Shown here: piece by piece, positions 32,547 through 38,615 of the stretch | Layout: each line of letters begins with the position of its first letter | Numbering within the stretch: position 1 is the first letter of the stretch | Assembly: GCA_017403125.1 (NCBI GenBank) | Contig: JAFQOR010000025.1 | Span: 1 to 38,615 of the forward strand | From: Alistipes sp. | GTDB taxonomy: Bacteria; Bacteroidota; Bacteroidia; Bacteroidales; Rikenellaceae | Reading direction: 5' to 3' | DNA: 38,615 nucleotides | Program-made: the position numbers and the translations under genes | The notes under the pieces: generated by a model | Databases searched by the model: none | What the model was told of the DNA's origin: nothing | The model's input: the letters and a program-made list of their open reading frames with translations, nothing else

Positions 32547-33314
32547 CTAATCTTTATGTGTAAATCTGCAATTTGGGTAATTCGAACAGCCCCAGAAACT
32601 ACCATATTTTCCTCTTCTCTCAACGAGATTTCCTCCGCATTTAGGACATCGGCGATTTGCTATTGTCAACTCCCTATTTCGTTGAATTGACTGAACTTGG
32701 CGAGTATGGAGTTCCCTGCTTCCCTCTGTGGTAATATTTGCAGTTGAGAGTTTTGTTACAATTCTTTCTATGTTGTCGGGGGATATAGTCTGGGTTCTAT
32801 ACGACTTTATCACAGAACGCAAATTGCACCAATTTATCACGGTGTGATTTGGGGCGGTTATATTCAAATCTGCACTATCTGAAAACGCAACAATAGGGAT
32901 AATCGTGAAATCTCCTACATCTTTTAAAATATCTCTAACTGCTCTAAAATGTACCAAGTTTTGACGAATGGGATTTCTGAATTTATGCTGTTCACTTGAC
33001 CATCCCCAAAAGGTTTTCTTACCAAGCAAACTTTGTTTCCACTCTTCTGAGTCTTGATGCCCAAATATCCTACCTTTATAATTCTTGGTTTCGATTATAA
33101 ATATTCCGTACGGAGATACCACAATATGGTCAATTTGCGTAGTTCCATAGCGTGTAGGCAACAACACATCATTAAGCGTAATGTACTCGTTCGATAACCA
33201 ATTAAGTTTTCGAGCCACGAGCTTTTCTCCCATCTTGCCAATATTCTCTGGTTTGGAAAGCCAAACTTTCCATACAACAAGAAGGATAACTATGCAAATA
33301 TATAGTATAACCAT
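32547..33314 (-). CDS. NERD-domain protein with C-terminal zinc ribbon
   Basis: This 255-residue protein has one N-terminal membrane helix ([18 protein letters not shown]). A NERD (nuclease-related) domain follows: [32 protein letters not shown] and GRIFG carry the D...E-x-K catalytic-type pattern. The C terminus is a topoisomerase-type zinc ribbon, [16 protein letters not shown] then CSNYPNCRF, expected to bind DNA. The combination is known in membrane-anchored nuclease-like proteins of unclear role, sometimes in phage-defence contexts. The gene looks clearly richer in A+T than its neighbours, which suggests recent acquisition. Confidence 0.85.
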   Translation of the reverse strand: MVILYICIVILLVVWKVWLSKPENIGKMGEKLVARKLNWLSNEYITLNDVLLPTRYGTTQIDHIVVSPYGIFIIETKNYKGRIFGHQDSEEWKQSLLGKKTFWGWSSEQHKFRNPIRQNLVHFRAVRDILKDVGDFTIIPIVAFSDSADLNITAPNHTVINWCNLRSVIKSYRTQTISPDNIERIVTKLSTANITTEGSRELHTRQVQSIQRNRELTIANRRCPKCGGNLVERRGKYGSFWGCSNYPNCRFTHKD

Positions 33315-33337
33315 CAGGTGTAGAATTTAATCTCCCA

Positions 33338-33345
33338 CAAAGTTA
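33338..33345 (-). promoter_or_regulatory. -7 element TAACTTTG for the NERD gene
   Basis: The reverse strand reads TAACTTTG about 24 bp before the start codon. No TTTG is present at the usual distance. Confidence 0.55.
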
Positions 33346-33400
33346 AGAAAGATTTCGATACTAAATTTGTGCAAGCGAGAAAACTTATGCTTGTGACATA

Positions 33401-33583
33401 TCAATAATCCTCCTCATAATCATCGTGGTCGTATGACGAGTCATAGTCGTGAGTGTCGTCGCACAAGGTGTTGTCGTGCGAGGAGTTGTCGTGCGAGGAG
33501 TTGTCGTGCGAGGAGTTGTCTGAGTCATCATCGCACAACTGCTCATAAATCCATGCTGCAAGCAGCCAATCCCAAAGTGACAT
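33401..33583 (-). CDS. Short acidic protein with NSSHD repeats
   Basis: The ATG at 33583 gives 60 residues (MSLWDWLLAAWIYEQL...); a TTG at 33592 would add three. A tryptophan-rich amphipathic N terminus is followed by a Cys-Asp-Asp-Asp stretch, then NSSHD or NSSHDN repeats encoded by three perfect 15-bp repeats at 33470-33514, and a tail of Asp, His and Tyr. The many Asp and His residues could bind metal ions. I do not recognise the family. Start composition and repeat periodicity support a real gene, but it is short and lacks a clear promoter, so confidence is modest. Confidence 0.5.
   Translation of the reverse strand: MSLWDWLLAAWIYEQLCDDDSDNSSHDNSSHDNSSHDNTLCDDTHDYDSSYDHDDYEEDY
33470..33514. 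repeat. Three perfect 15-bp direct repeats
   Basis: The unit GTTGTCGTGCGAGGA occurs at 33470-33484, 33485-33499 and 33500-33514, with the start of a fourth copy. On the reverse strand it encodes the NSSHD repeats of the small acidic protein. Confidence 0.9.
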
Positions 33584-33756
33584 AACAATCAAGTTTTAAT
33601 AGTTTCTTGGTCGGCGAGTGAGAAAATTCTCAACCGCTTCCGAATAATTAAGGGTTACTTTTCGACAAAGTAACCCTACATTTTTGACAACTTCTGACAA
33701 TCGGCAATAAAAAAGAGAAAAAGCCGAAACTTTTTCTCTCTTCTATCGTTTGCTCT

Positions 33757-34350
33757 CTACTCCCGATCCCACGATTTGCGCTTGTCCTCATCGGTGATCG
33801 GGCGCACGACACCGCAGGGCTTGCCTACCGCAACCACATTTGACGGGATATCTTTGACGACCACCGAGCCACCGCCAATCACGACATTCGAGCCGATCGT
33901 TACGCCCGGCATCACCTGCACACCCGCACCAATCCATACATTGTCGCCCACCGTGATCGGATAGGCGTACTCCAAACCCCGATTTCGGCGCTCGGCATCA
34001 ATGGGGTGCCCTGCCGTGTGAAAACCGCAGTTGGGGGCGATGAAGACATTGTTGCCAAACTTCACCTTCGCGCCGTCCAAAATCACCGTGTTGTGGTTGG
34101 CAAAGAAGTTCTCGCCAATCTCGATGTTGTAGCCATAGTCGCACCAAAATGGAGCAATAATCGAGAAACTATTGCCCGCAGTTTTGCCCAATAGCTGACG
34201 CATAATTTGCTGTTGCCCAACAATATCCGAAGGACGTAAATGGTTGAAATCGTAACAAAGCTCTTTTGCCACTTTGCGCTCTTCGATAAGAGCTGTATCA
34301 TTATTCGCATCATACAACATCTGACGCAACATCTTCTCTTTTTCGTTCAT
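33757..34350 (-). CDS. Maltose/galactoside O-acetyltransferase-type hexapeptide transferase
   Basis: The ATG at 34350 (MNEKEKMLRQMLYDANNDT) gives 197 residues; a longer frame to 34650 runs antisense-like through the ferredoxin gene and has no family match. The N-terminal Mac-type domain covers about residues 5-58. The left-handed beta-helix has repeats such as VGDNVWIGAGVQVMPGVTIG and VVIGGGSVVVKDIPSN. The catalytic His is in HTAGHP. It acetylates sugars with acetyl-CoA, probably as a detoxification or cell-surface modification step in the cytoplasm. A TACCTTTG promoter element lies 32 bp upstream, so it is separate from the leftward redox operon. Confidence 0.9.
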   Translation of the reverse strand: MNEKEKMLRQMLYDANNDTALIEERKVAKELCYDFNHLRPSDIVGQQQIMRQLLGKTAGNSFSIIAPFWCDYGYNIEIGENFFANHNTVILDGAKVKFGNNVFIAPNCGFHTAGHPIDAERRNRGLEYAYPITVGDNVWIGAGVQVMPGVTIGSNVVIGGGSVVVKDIPSNVVAVGKPCGVVRPITDEDKRKSWDRE

Positions 34351-34381
34351 AAGAAAGGGGCTAATCACAATAAATCTTATC

Positions 34382-34415
34382 CAAAGGTAACGATTTTTTA
34401 GTTCTACTCCGCAAA
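34382..34415 (-). promoter_or_regulatory. Promoter of the O-acetyltransferase gene
   Basis: The reverse strand has TTTG (34415-34412), a 22-bp spacer and TACCTTTG (34389-34382). It overlaps the 3' end of the flavodoxin-ferredoxin gene. Confidence 0.6.
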
Positions 34416-35165
34416 CCACATTTCGTTCTCTCTGCGGGTGGCGAAGGCGGAGTTGAAGCGAGCGGCGGCAAGTGAGTATTTTATGCCGTAGAAGCGGCGG
34501 GCTTTTGTGGGGCAGACCACGATGCAACGCCCACACTTGATGCACTTCGTTTTGTCCACGCCCTTTGGCGACTCGGGGTCTATTGCTCCCGTTGGGCATA
34601 GTCGGGCACACGCTCCGCAGGCGGTGCATTTCTTCGATGCAGTGGGCCAAATTGGTATTCCGCCAGGTACTTTATAGGGTCGGTTGCCATGGAGTGTTAT
34701 CTTGCCAAAACTTTTTGCAACCAACTTGGCGCTCTTCTCTGCAAAAGCCTTAATGTCTGATATATCCTCTGCATCGGGGCGAGCCTTGCCAACCTTCGGG
34801 AAGATGGAGTGCTGTGCAATGAAAGCACCTGCCGAGACGGTGCGGAACCCTTGCTCGGTCATAATGTCATGCAACTCCAAAACGGCATCGTCATAGTGGC
34901 GATTGCCATAGACGGCCACGACCACCGCAGGGGTATTGTTGCCACGGAAACGACGCAGACGCTCCACCGCCATCGCAGGCACACGCCCCGCATATACAGG
35001 CACGCCGACAACTACAACCTCATCGGCAGAAATAGCAACCTCGTCGGTTGATGTATCGTTGGTTATATCGTAGGCCATTACCTCGTTTGAGAGGTTGTCG
35101 GCCACCGCCTCAACCACGCGCTTGGTGGTGTAAGTGGCACTAAAATATATGGTTGTTATCTTCAT
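34404..35165 (-). CDS. EFR1-type flavodoxin/2[4Fe-4S] ferredoxin fusion
   Basis: This 253-residue protein combines a flavodoxin-like N-terminal domain (about 1-150; TTIYFSATYTTKRVVEAVAD and VVVVGVPVYAGRVP) with two C-terminal [4Fe-4S] motifs, CTACGACARLCP and CIKCGRCIVVCP. The FMN-binding loop SATYTTK resembles the phosphate loop of flavodoxins. It matches the EFR1-type electron-transfer proteins. It probably moves electrons between flavin and iron-sulphur partners in the cytoplasm. It is the last gene of the operon that starts with the DUF169 gene at 36222, with a 41-bp gap from the TIGR04076 gene. Confidence 0.88.
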   Translation of the reverse strand: MKITTIYFSATYTTKRVVEAVADNLSNEVMAYDITNDTSTDEVAISADEVVVVGVPVYAGRVPAMAVERLRRFRGNNTPAVVVAVYGNRHYDDAVLELHDIMTEQGFRTVSAGAFIAQHSIFPKVGKARPDAEDISDIKAFAEKSAKLVAKSFGKITLHGNRPYKVPGGIPIWPTASKKCTACGACARLCPTGAIDPESPKGVDKTKCIKCGRCIVVCPTKARRFYGIKYSLAAARFNSAFATRRENEMWFAE

Positions 35166-35206
35166 AATTATCTATTATTCACTTTTCAGCATCAAGTAGT
35201 TCACAT

Positions 35207-35509
35207 TTATTCAACTACTTCGACATAAAAACTGACCGGTCGAAAGCCGTCATTACACGATAGCATTGCCGAATGGGGATTCTGCATCCACCCATCAAAG
35301 AAGTTACCCCCGCCCTCTGCCAACTCGCGCACAAATGGCAACAGCGTCTCCCAAGCACTATCGCACATACCTTCAGGTTTTGCACAATTCTCCACGATAA
35401 AGCTCTGCCCAAGATGCATATCGCAAGTATGTTCAATGGGATTTTCGTATTGCGCCATAAGGTCTGCATACTGCGTAATACGCATCACGGTAATTTTTAT
35501 CTTCTTCAT
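35207..35509 (-). CDS. TIGR04076-family small protein
   Basis: This 100-residue protein matches TIGR04076, a family of about 90-100 residues of unknown function found mainly in anaerobes. Supporting segments are KKIKITVMRITQYADLMAQY, CDMHLGQSFIV, PEGMCDSAWETLLPFV and NDGFRPVSFYVEV. Two conserved Cys (in CDMHLG and MCDSAW) suggest metal or cofactor contact. Its start overlaps the DUF169 gene by 4 bp, so the two are translationally coupled. The role is unknown. Confidence 0.88.
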   Translation of the reverse strand: MKKIKITVMRITQYADLMAQYENPIEHTCDMHLGQSFIVENCAKPEGMCDSAWETLLPFVRELAEGGGNFFDGWMQNPHSAMLSCNDGFRPVSFYVEVVE

Positions 35510-36222
35510 TTTATCTCTCCATTTATCCTTCGTTTAACAACCGAAAATGCCTTCCGGTAGAGTGCCGAGTCGGGCATCGTTTGGAGCATCTCCTCAAAGC
35601 GGCTCATCGGCACGGCGAAGGTCAATTCATTCTTCGGAACAAGTGGGCGTGCCGAAGGATCGAACATACCGAGAAAACAGCTGCGACCACCCCTGCGATT
35701 CTCTACCGTGGCAAACGAAACTATTGCTGCGCAACCCGATGCGAACTTAGTCACAACAGCATTGTCGGCATCATTGTCATAGAACGCCCAAGTGCAAAGC
35801 CCCGACAGCACATCGGGCGTAGCGAAGAAAACAACTGCCTCAATGCCCTCCCAGCTCGTGAGCCTATCGACACGCACAAAGTTGAGGTAGGGCTTGTCGG
35901 CAGGTTTGATTTCGAGGCTCTCGACATACTTTCGCACCTGCTCGGGGGTCTGCTTGTAATGCTCCGTTTCTGATACAAAGAGTGGTACTCGCTCGGGCAT
36001 TGGGCGAAAGGCCGTATATAGTCCGCCACCTCCACACTGCACATTCTCGGTCGTGAGTGTCAGAGGGGCGCCATCGCACACTTTGCGAATTGCACCAATC
36101 ATACATCTTGGCACACGGCTCTCGGGATTAACGGCTGTGTTGCCATACCAAAAGGCAATAGGCATTGGCGCAACCTCGCCAAACGCCTCGCGAAACTTCT
36201 CGATAAATTGATGCGGTGTCAT
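35506..36222 (-). CDS. DUF169-family protein
   Basis: This 238-residue protein matches DUF169: PMPIAFWYGNTAVNPESRVP near the start, CMIGAIRKVCDGAPLTL, CGGGGLYTAF, then VVFFATPDVLSGL and GCAAIVSFATVENRRGGR. The family is frequent in methanogens and other anaerobes and has no firm biochemical role. Conserved Cys and Gly-rich loops suggest cofactor binding. It heads a leftward operon with the TIGR04076 and flavodoxin-ferredoxin genes, which points to an anaerobic redox or one-carbon function. A TAACTTTG promoter element lies upstream. Confidence 0.88.
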   Translation of the reverse strand: MTPHQFIEKFREAFGEVAPMPIAFWYGNTAVNPESRVPRCMIGAIRKVCDGAPLTLTTENVQCGGGGLYTAFRPMPERVPLFVSETEHYKQTPEQVRKYVESLEIKPADKPYLNFVRVDRLTSWEGIEAVVFFATPDVLSGLCTWAFYDNDADNAVVTKFASGCAAIVSFATVENRRGGRSCFLGMFDPSARPLVPKNELTFAVPMSRFEEMLQTMPDSALYRKAFSVVKRRINGEIK

Positions 36223-36240
36223 AATGGGTCTATTTTACCC

Positions 36241-36248
36241 CAAAGTTA
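36241..36248 (-). promoter_or_regulatory. -7 element TAACTTTG for the DUF169 operon
   Basis: The reverse strand reads TAACTTTG 19 bp before the DUF169 start. No well-spaced TTTG is seen. Confidence 0.55.
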
Positions 36249-36303
36249 CGCATAATTCAAAAACAAAGAGAGAAAGAGTGCAAGAATAAGTAAAATTCAG
36301 GAA

Positions 36304-36319
36304 AATTTCTATAGAAATT
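36304..36319. promoter_or_regulatory. Perfect 16-bp palindrome, possible operator
   Basis: AATTTCTATAGAAATT is self-complementary. It lies about 56 bp upstream of the DUF169 operon -7 element and could be a regulator site. Confidence 0.4.
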
Positions 36320-36464
36320 CTGTGGATGAGTCCGAAATTGGCGCCATCTTTAGGTATTAAGATTTTTATTTATTATTTCATAAAGATAATGAAATTTTCT
36401 GTTTGTGATATGCATATACTTCACAACTATTGCCAACCCAAAGCCCCCAAAACTCCTACTCTAA

Positions 36465-36481
36465 TAATAGTCTAACTATTA
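36465..36481. promoter_or_regulatory. 7-bp inverted repeat with 3-bp spacer, possible operator
   Basis: TAATAGT-CTA-ACTATTA is perfect and lies in AT-rich DNA before the 36495 frame. It has the shape of a dimeric regulator site; the regulator is unknown. Confidence 0.4.
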
Positions 36482-36739
36482 AATCACAACGCAAATGAGA
36501 AGGAGTAAATTTAGAAGACCGTGCAAGGTGCTTATTTTCAATGGTGCAAGGGTGTTGGTGGCGATTGTTCGGTCGTTGCATTGTGCCGCTGAATTGACGC
36601 ACGAAAACAAATCGGCAATACACAATTGCCCTTCGCCCATCTCGCTATTCTTCGGTATTTTTCTCGGCTCGCTCCCATTGTTGATAAATTGCTATGGCAG
36701 AATTACGCTTTTTAAGATACATCGTAAGGGGTTTGGCTA

Positions 36740-36747
36740 TATCTTTG
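36740..36747 (+). promoter_or_regulatory. -7 element TATCTTTG for the EamA gene
   Basis: TATCTTTG ends 21 bp before the EamA ATG. It matches TAnnTTTG, but no -33 TTTG is visible at the usual distance. Confidence 0.55.
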
Positions 36748-36768
36748 TGCCGGAAATAAAGATATAAT

Positions 36769-37659
36769 ATGAAAAAGTTGAGTAAAGAAGCCATCATAGG
36801 CTATCCTGCCGGTATTATTACCGGTATAACATACGGACTCAATCCGCTATTTGCCGTGCCGTTGATGAATAACGGAGCTGCCATCGAGTCAATACTATTC
36901 TTTCGATATTCATTTGCCGTCGTTCTGCTTGGTGTGTTCCTTTTGCTCACAAAACATAGTTTCAAGATCACAGCAAAGCAGGCGGGTGTATTGCTCGTTC
37001 TCGGTTTACTCTACACCTCAAGTAGCATCTTCCTCTTCGAGGCGTACAACTATATTGCTGCGGGATTGGCAACAACTCTCATTTTCCTCTACCCAGTGCT
37101 GGTGGCAATTATTATGGTCTTTTTGGGCGTTGTGCCTTCGTGGCCCGTATGGCTCGCCATAGCGGCAACTTTTGGTGGTGTGCTCGTGATGACGCAAGGT
37201 AGTGGTGGCGAGGCGATAGACCCTATCGGCGTTCTGTTGTCACTCGGCTCGGCATTGGTCTATGCACTATTTATCGTCATCATCAACCGCAGTAAAACTA
37301 TCGCCACGATATCCAATACGCTACTGACCTTCTATGCCCTAATGGTTGGAGCAGTGGTATTCTTTGGGGAAATTGCCTTTTCGGATACAGCAATCACGGC
37401 GGGCATTACCACAGGCGGCGATTGGCTAAACTTGGTTGGATTGGCTCTGCTGCCGACAATTGTTTCGACAGCAACACTCGCCATTGCAACACGCAATATC
37501 GGCGCAACAAAGGCTTCGGTGCTGGGCGTTTTTGAGCCTATTACCGCCATTCTTGTCGGCACACTGATGTTCGGCGAGCCACTTACCACCAACATCGTGG
37601 TCGGCATCTGCATCGCCATTATCGCTGTAACATTTATGATTTCAGTAACAAAGAGATAA
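36769..37659 (+). CDS. EamA/DMT-family transporter
   Basis: This 296-residue protein has ten predicted membrane helices in two five-helix EamA repeats. The first repeat has a helix with AIESILFFRYSFAVVLLGVF, and the second contains LNLVGLALLPTIVSTATLAI followed by RNIGATKASVLGVFEPITAI, the typical GATxAS...EP motif of DMT exporters. Members move amino acids, nucleotide sugars or drugs; the substrate is unknown. The second SLOG-like gene follows in the same strand and frame. The call is firm for the family. Confidence 0.93.
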   Translation: MKKLSKEAIIGYPAGIITGITYGLNPLFAVPLMNNGAAIESILFFRYSFAVVLLGVFLLLTKHSFKITAKQAGVLLVLGLLYTSSSIFLFEAYNYIAAGLATTLIFLYPVLVAIIMVFLGVVPSWPVWLAIAATFGGVLVMTQGSGGEAIDPIGVLLSLGSALVYALFIVIINRSKTIATISNTLLTFYALMVGAVVFFGEIAFSDTAITAGITTGGDWLNLVGLALLPTIVSTATLAIATRNIGATKASVLGVFEPITAILVGTLMFGEPLTTNIVVGICIAIIAVTFMISVTKR

Positions 37660-37728
37660 AGCAATAAACGAAGTAGTATATCAGAAAAACAACCACAGAT
37701 ACTAATATTTAACGCCTCGGGAGAGTTA

Positions 37729-38148
37729 GTGGCATTCTTCGCTTCTCGGAAAGCAACGCCACACGACACGCAATTGGCACTGCAATGGGCCGAGTCCATC
37801 TGCCAAACCGACAAAGTCGTTATCAGCGGCTTTCACTCCCCACTCGAAAAAGAGATTTTGAATTACCTACTCGAACGCAAGCATCCTGTTATTTTTGCGC
37901 TCGGAAGAGCACTTTATAAGAAGGTCCCGCCACGCCTACAATCGGCTTTTAACGAGGGGAATTTGCTGTTTATTTCGTTTCGTGGCTACACACGCCATAG
38001 CTGGAACTCCGCCCAACAACGCAACTGGGGCGCCGCCGACCTCGCCTACGAGATATACTTCACTCAATTCGACAACACCAGCTCCCTCAGCACCCTGCAT
38101 TTCACACTTGATAGGTACAGCGATAAGGCGGTGTATATTCTTCGGTGA
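37729..38148 (+). CDS. Small DprA/Smf-like SLOG-domain protein, copy 2
   Basis: From a GTG at 37729 this gives 139 residues and is a clear paralogue of 22817-23278: VVISGFHSPLEKEILNYLL, VIFALGRALYKKVP, RNWGAADLAYEIYF and NTSSLSTLHFTL align throughout. Homology already begins upstream in ELVAFFASR, partly outside the GTG start. The open frame reaches back to the EamA stop at 37659 without an ATG. So the gene either starts at a rare codon upstream or has lost its 5' end. Like copy 1 it keeps only the DprA-like Rossmann core. Its function is unknown. Confidence 0.65.
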   Translation: MAFFASRKATPHDTQLALQWAESICQTDKVVISGFHSPLEKEILNYLLERKHPVIFALGRALYKKVPPRLQSAFNEGNLLFISFRGYTRHSWNSAQQRNWGAADLAYEIYFTQFDNTSSLSTLHFTLDRYSDKAVYILR

Positions 38149-38513
38149 TTAGCCAAGGTCGCATCAATCATATTCTACAATAATCCAATCTTATACACGC
38201 TTTTTTATCCTATAATTGACTTCTATATGCTAAATTTATTTAACTTTGTAAGACTATCGACAACCACAAGCTGATTTGTGTGGATAAATATAATAGAGAA
38301 ACAGAGTTATGCAGAGTGAAAACGAGAGTCTGTCCATCTGCTCTCCACTCTGTATATCAAGCAATTACCATTGCCCAGTACTATACTCCCAATTCGAGGG
38401 ACACTTGGGAGGGTTCAGGGTGTCGTTTTCGAGTCCGACTTTTGCCATACAAACTTCAGAACTACAGTTGCTTACGACAAATTTACAAATAATTTTTGAA
38501 TTGACAAAATCGA
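38149..38513. other. Intergenic region after the SLOG-like copy 2
   Basis: A promoter-like TTG at 38216-38218 and TAACTTTG at 38241-38248 (22-bp spacer) point rightward. A possible 75-residue frame at 38309-38536 has no recognised family and runs into the terminator hairpin; it is weakly supported. Confidence 0.4.
38216..38248 (+). promoter_or_regulatory. Possible rightward promoter
   Basis: TTG, a 22-bp spacer and TAACTTTG resemble the consensus, but no confident gene follows. It may drive a small RNA or the weak 75-residue frame. Confidence 0.4.
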
Positions 38514-38546
38514 AGAGAGGTGGCCTCTATTTGTAGCCACCTCTCT
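38514..38546 (-). terminator. Terminator for the leftward gene at the right edge
   Basis: An 11-bp perfect stem, AGAGAGGTGGC with GCCACCTCTCT (38514-38524 with 38536-38546), lies 5 bp past the stop at 38552. A weak T-rich tail follows on the reverse strand. Confidence 0.65.
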
Positions 38547-38551
38547 ACGGT

Positions 38552-38615
38552 TTACTGAACATTAGCACTCGCCTTCGCTTTGCTATTTCGCTTGTGGGCG
38601 ATTAGGTTTTGCAAC
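38552..38615 (-). CDS. 3' end of a leftward gene running off the window
   Basis: Read leftward, one frame is open from the window edge and ends LQNLIAHKRNSKAKASANVQ at a TAA at 38554-38552. A terminator hairpin follows within 6 bp, supporting a real gene end. Only 20 residues are visible, so no function can be given. The other two frames contain stops or have less natural composition. Confidence 0.4.
   Translation of the reverse strand, partial: LQNLIAHKRNSKAKASANVQ

Larger units (their letters stand above)
36320..36768. other. Intergenic region between the DUF169 operon and the EamA gene
   Basis: No gene can be firmly supported. A rightward frame at 36495-36767 would encode 90 residues ending 1 bp before the EamA ATG. 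However, its composition is erratic, and the EamA -7 element lies inside it. The region also holds the inverted repeat TAATAGT-CTA-ACTATTA at 36465-36481. Confidence 0.4.

Noticed and set aside
34351-34650. Upstream extension of the O-acetyltransferase frame
   Set aside because: It lies antisense-like through the flavodoxin-ferredoxin gene's end and adds no conserved residues; the ATG at 34350 gives the family's usual start.
36495-36767. Rightward 90-residue open frame before EamA
   Set aside because: Contains the EamA -7 element, has irregular composition and no recognised domain; reported only as intergenic content.
38309-38536. 75-residue open frame after the second SLOG-like gene
   Set aside because: Promoter-like sequence upstream, but no family match, and it runs into a terminator hairpin that is better explained by the leftward gene.

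Overview
The window looks like chromosomal DNA from a Bacteroidales bacterium, probably near Alistipes/Rikenellaceae. The main evidence is the promoters: many genes have the Bacteroidetes-type pair TTG or TTTG, about 19-22 bp, then TAnnTTTG, and clear Shine-Dalgarno sites are rare. Gene content agrees: a DUF6175 protein, a SPOR-like secreted protein, a class II aldolase, DnaB next to YifB, and an unlinked tRNA-Ser. The genus is an inference.

Region 1 (1-12,742) is mostly housekeeping. A leftward operon runs U32 RNA-hydroxylation protein, RlmI-like methyltransferase, and two half-size chromate transporters. Divergent to it are serS and a 2[4Fe-4S] ferredoxin. Two small membrane proteins with near-duplicate promoters and leaders follow, then a phospholipase D-type protein, greA-queA, class II fructose-bisphosphate aldolase, ferritin and a SIMPL protein.

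Region 2 (12,755-24,527) holds yifB/comM and dnaB leftward, then rightward a LolC/E-type permease, ubiE/menG, an LEA14-like secreted protein, a SPOR-like protein, a very cysteine-rich lipoprotein and a DUF1294 membrane protein. A tRNA-Ser(UGA) is followed by two ~220 bp units, each ending in a copy of the tRNA 3' end and each carrying a terminator and further hairpins. Beyond lie catalase, a truncated proC, a small DprA/SLOG-like gene, a GNAT acetyltransferase and an MGMT-family protein.

Region 3 (24,620-30,172) is the best candidate for an undescribed system. A strong promoter precedes six consecutive rightward genes that all encode exported proteins: a small secreted protein, an outer-membrane beta-barrel, a lipoprotein paralogous to the first, a DUF6175 protein, and two larger uncharacterised proteins. 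A strong terminator ends the run. I suggest an envelope-associated complex, but no function can be read from the sequence.

Region 4 (30,214-38,615) looks accessory: a large lipoprotein with a possible pore-forming-toxin-like beta region, an A+T-richer NERD-nuclease-like gene, a short acidic repeat protein, a maltose-type O-acetyltransferase, a DUF169/TIGR04076/flavodoxin-ferredoxin operon, an EamA transporter, a second copy of the DprA/SLOG-like gene, and the 3' end of a leftward gene leaving the window.
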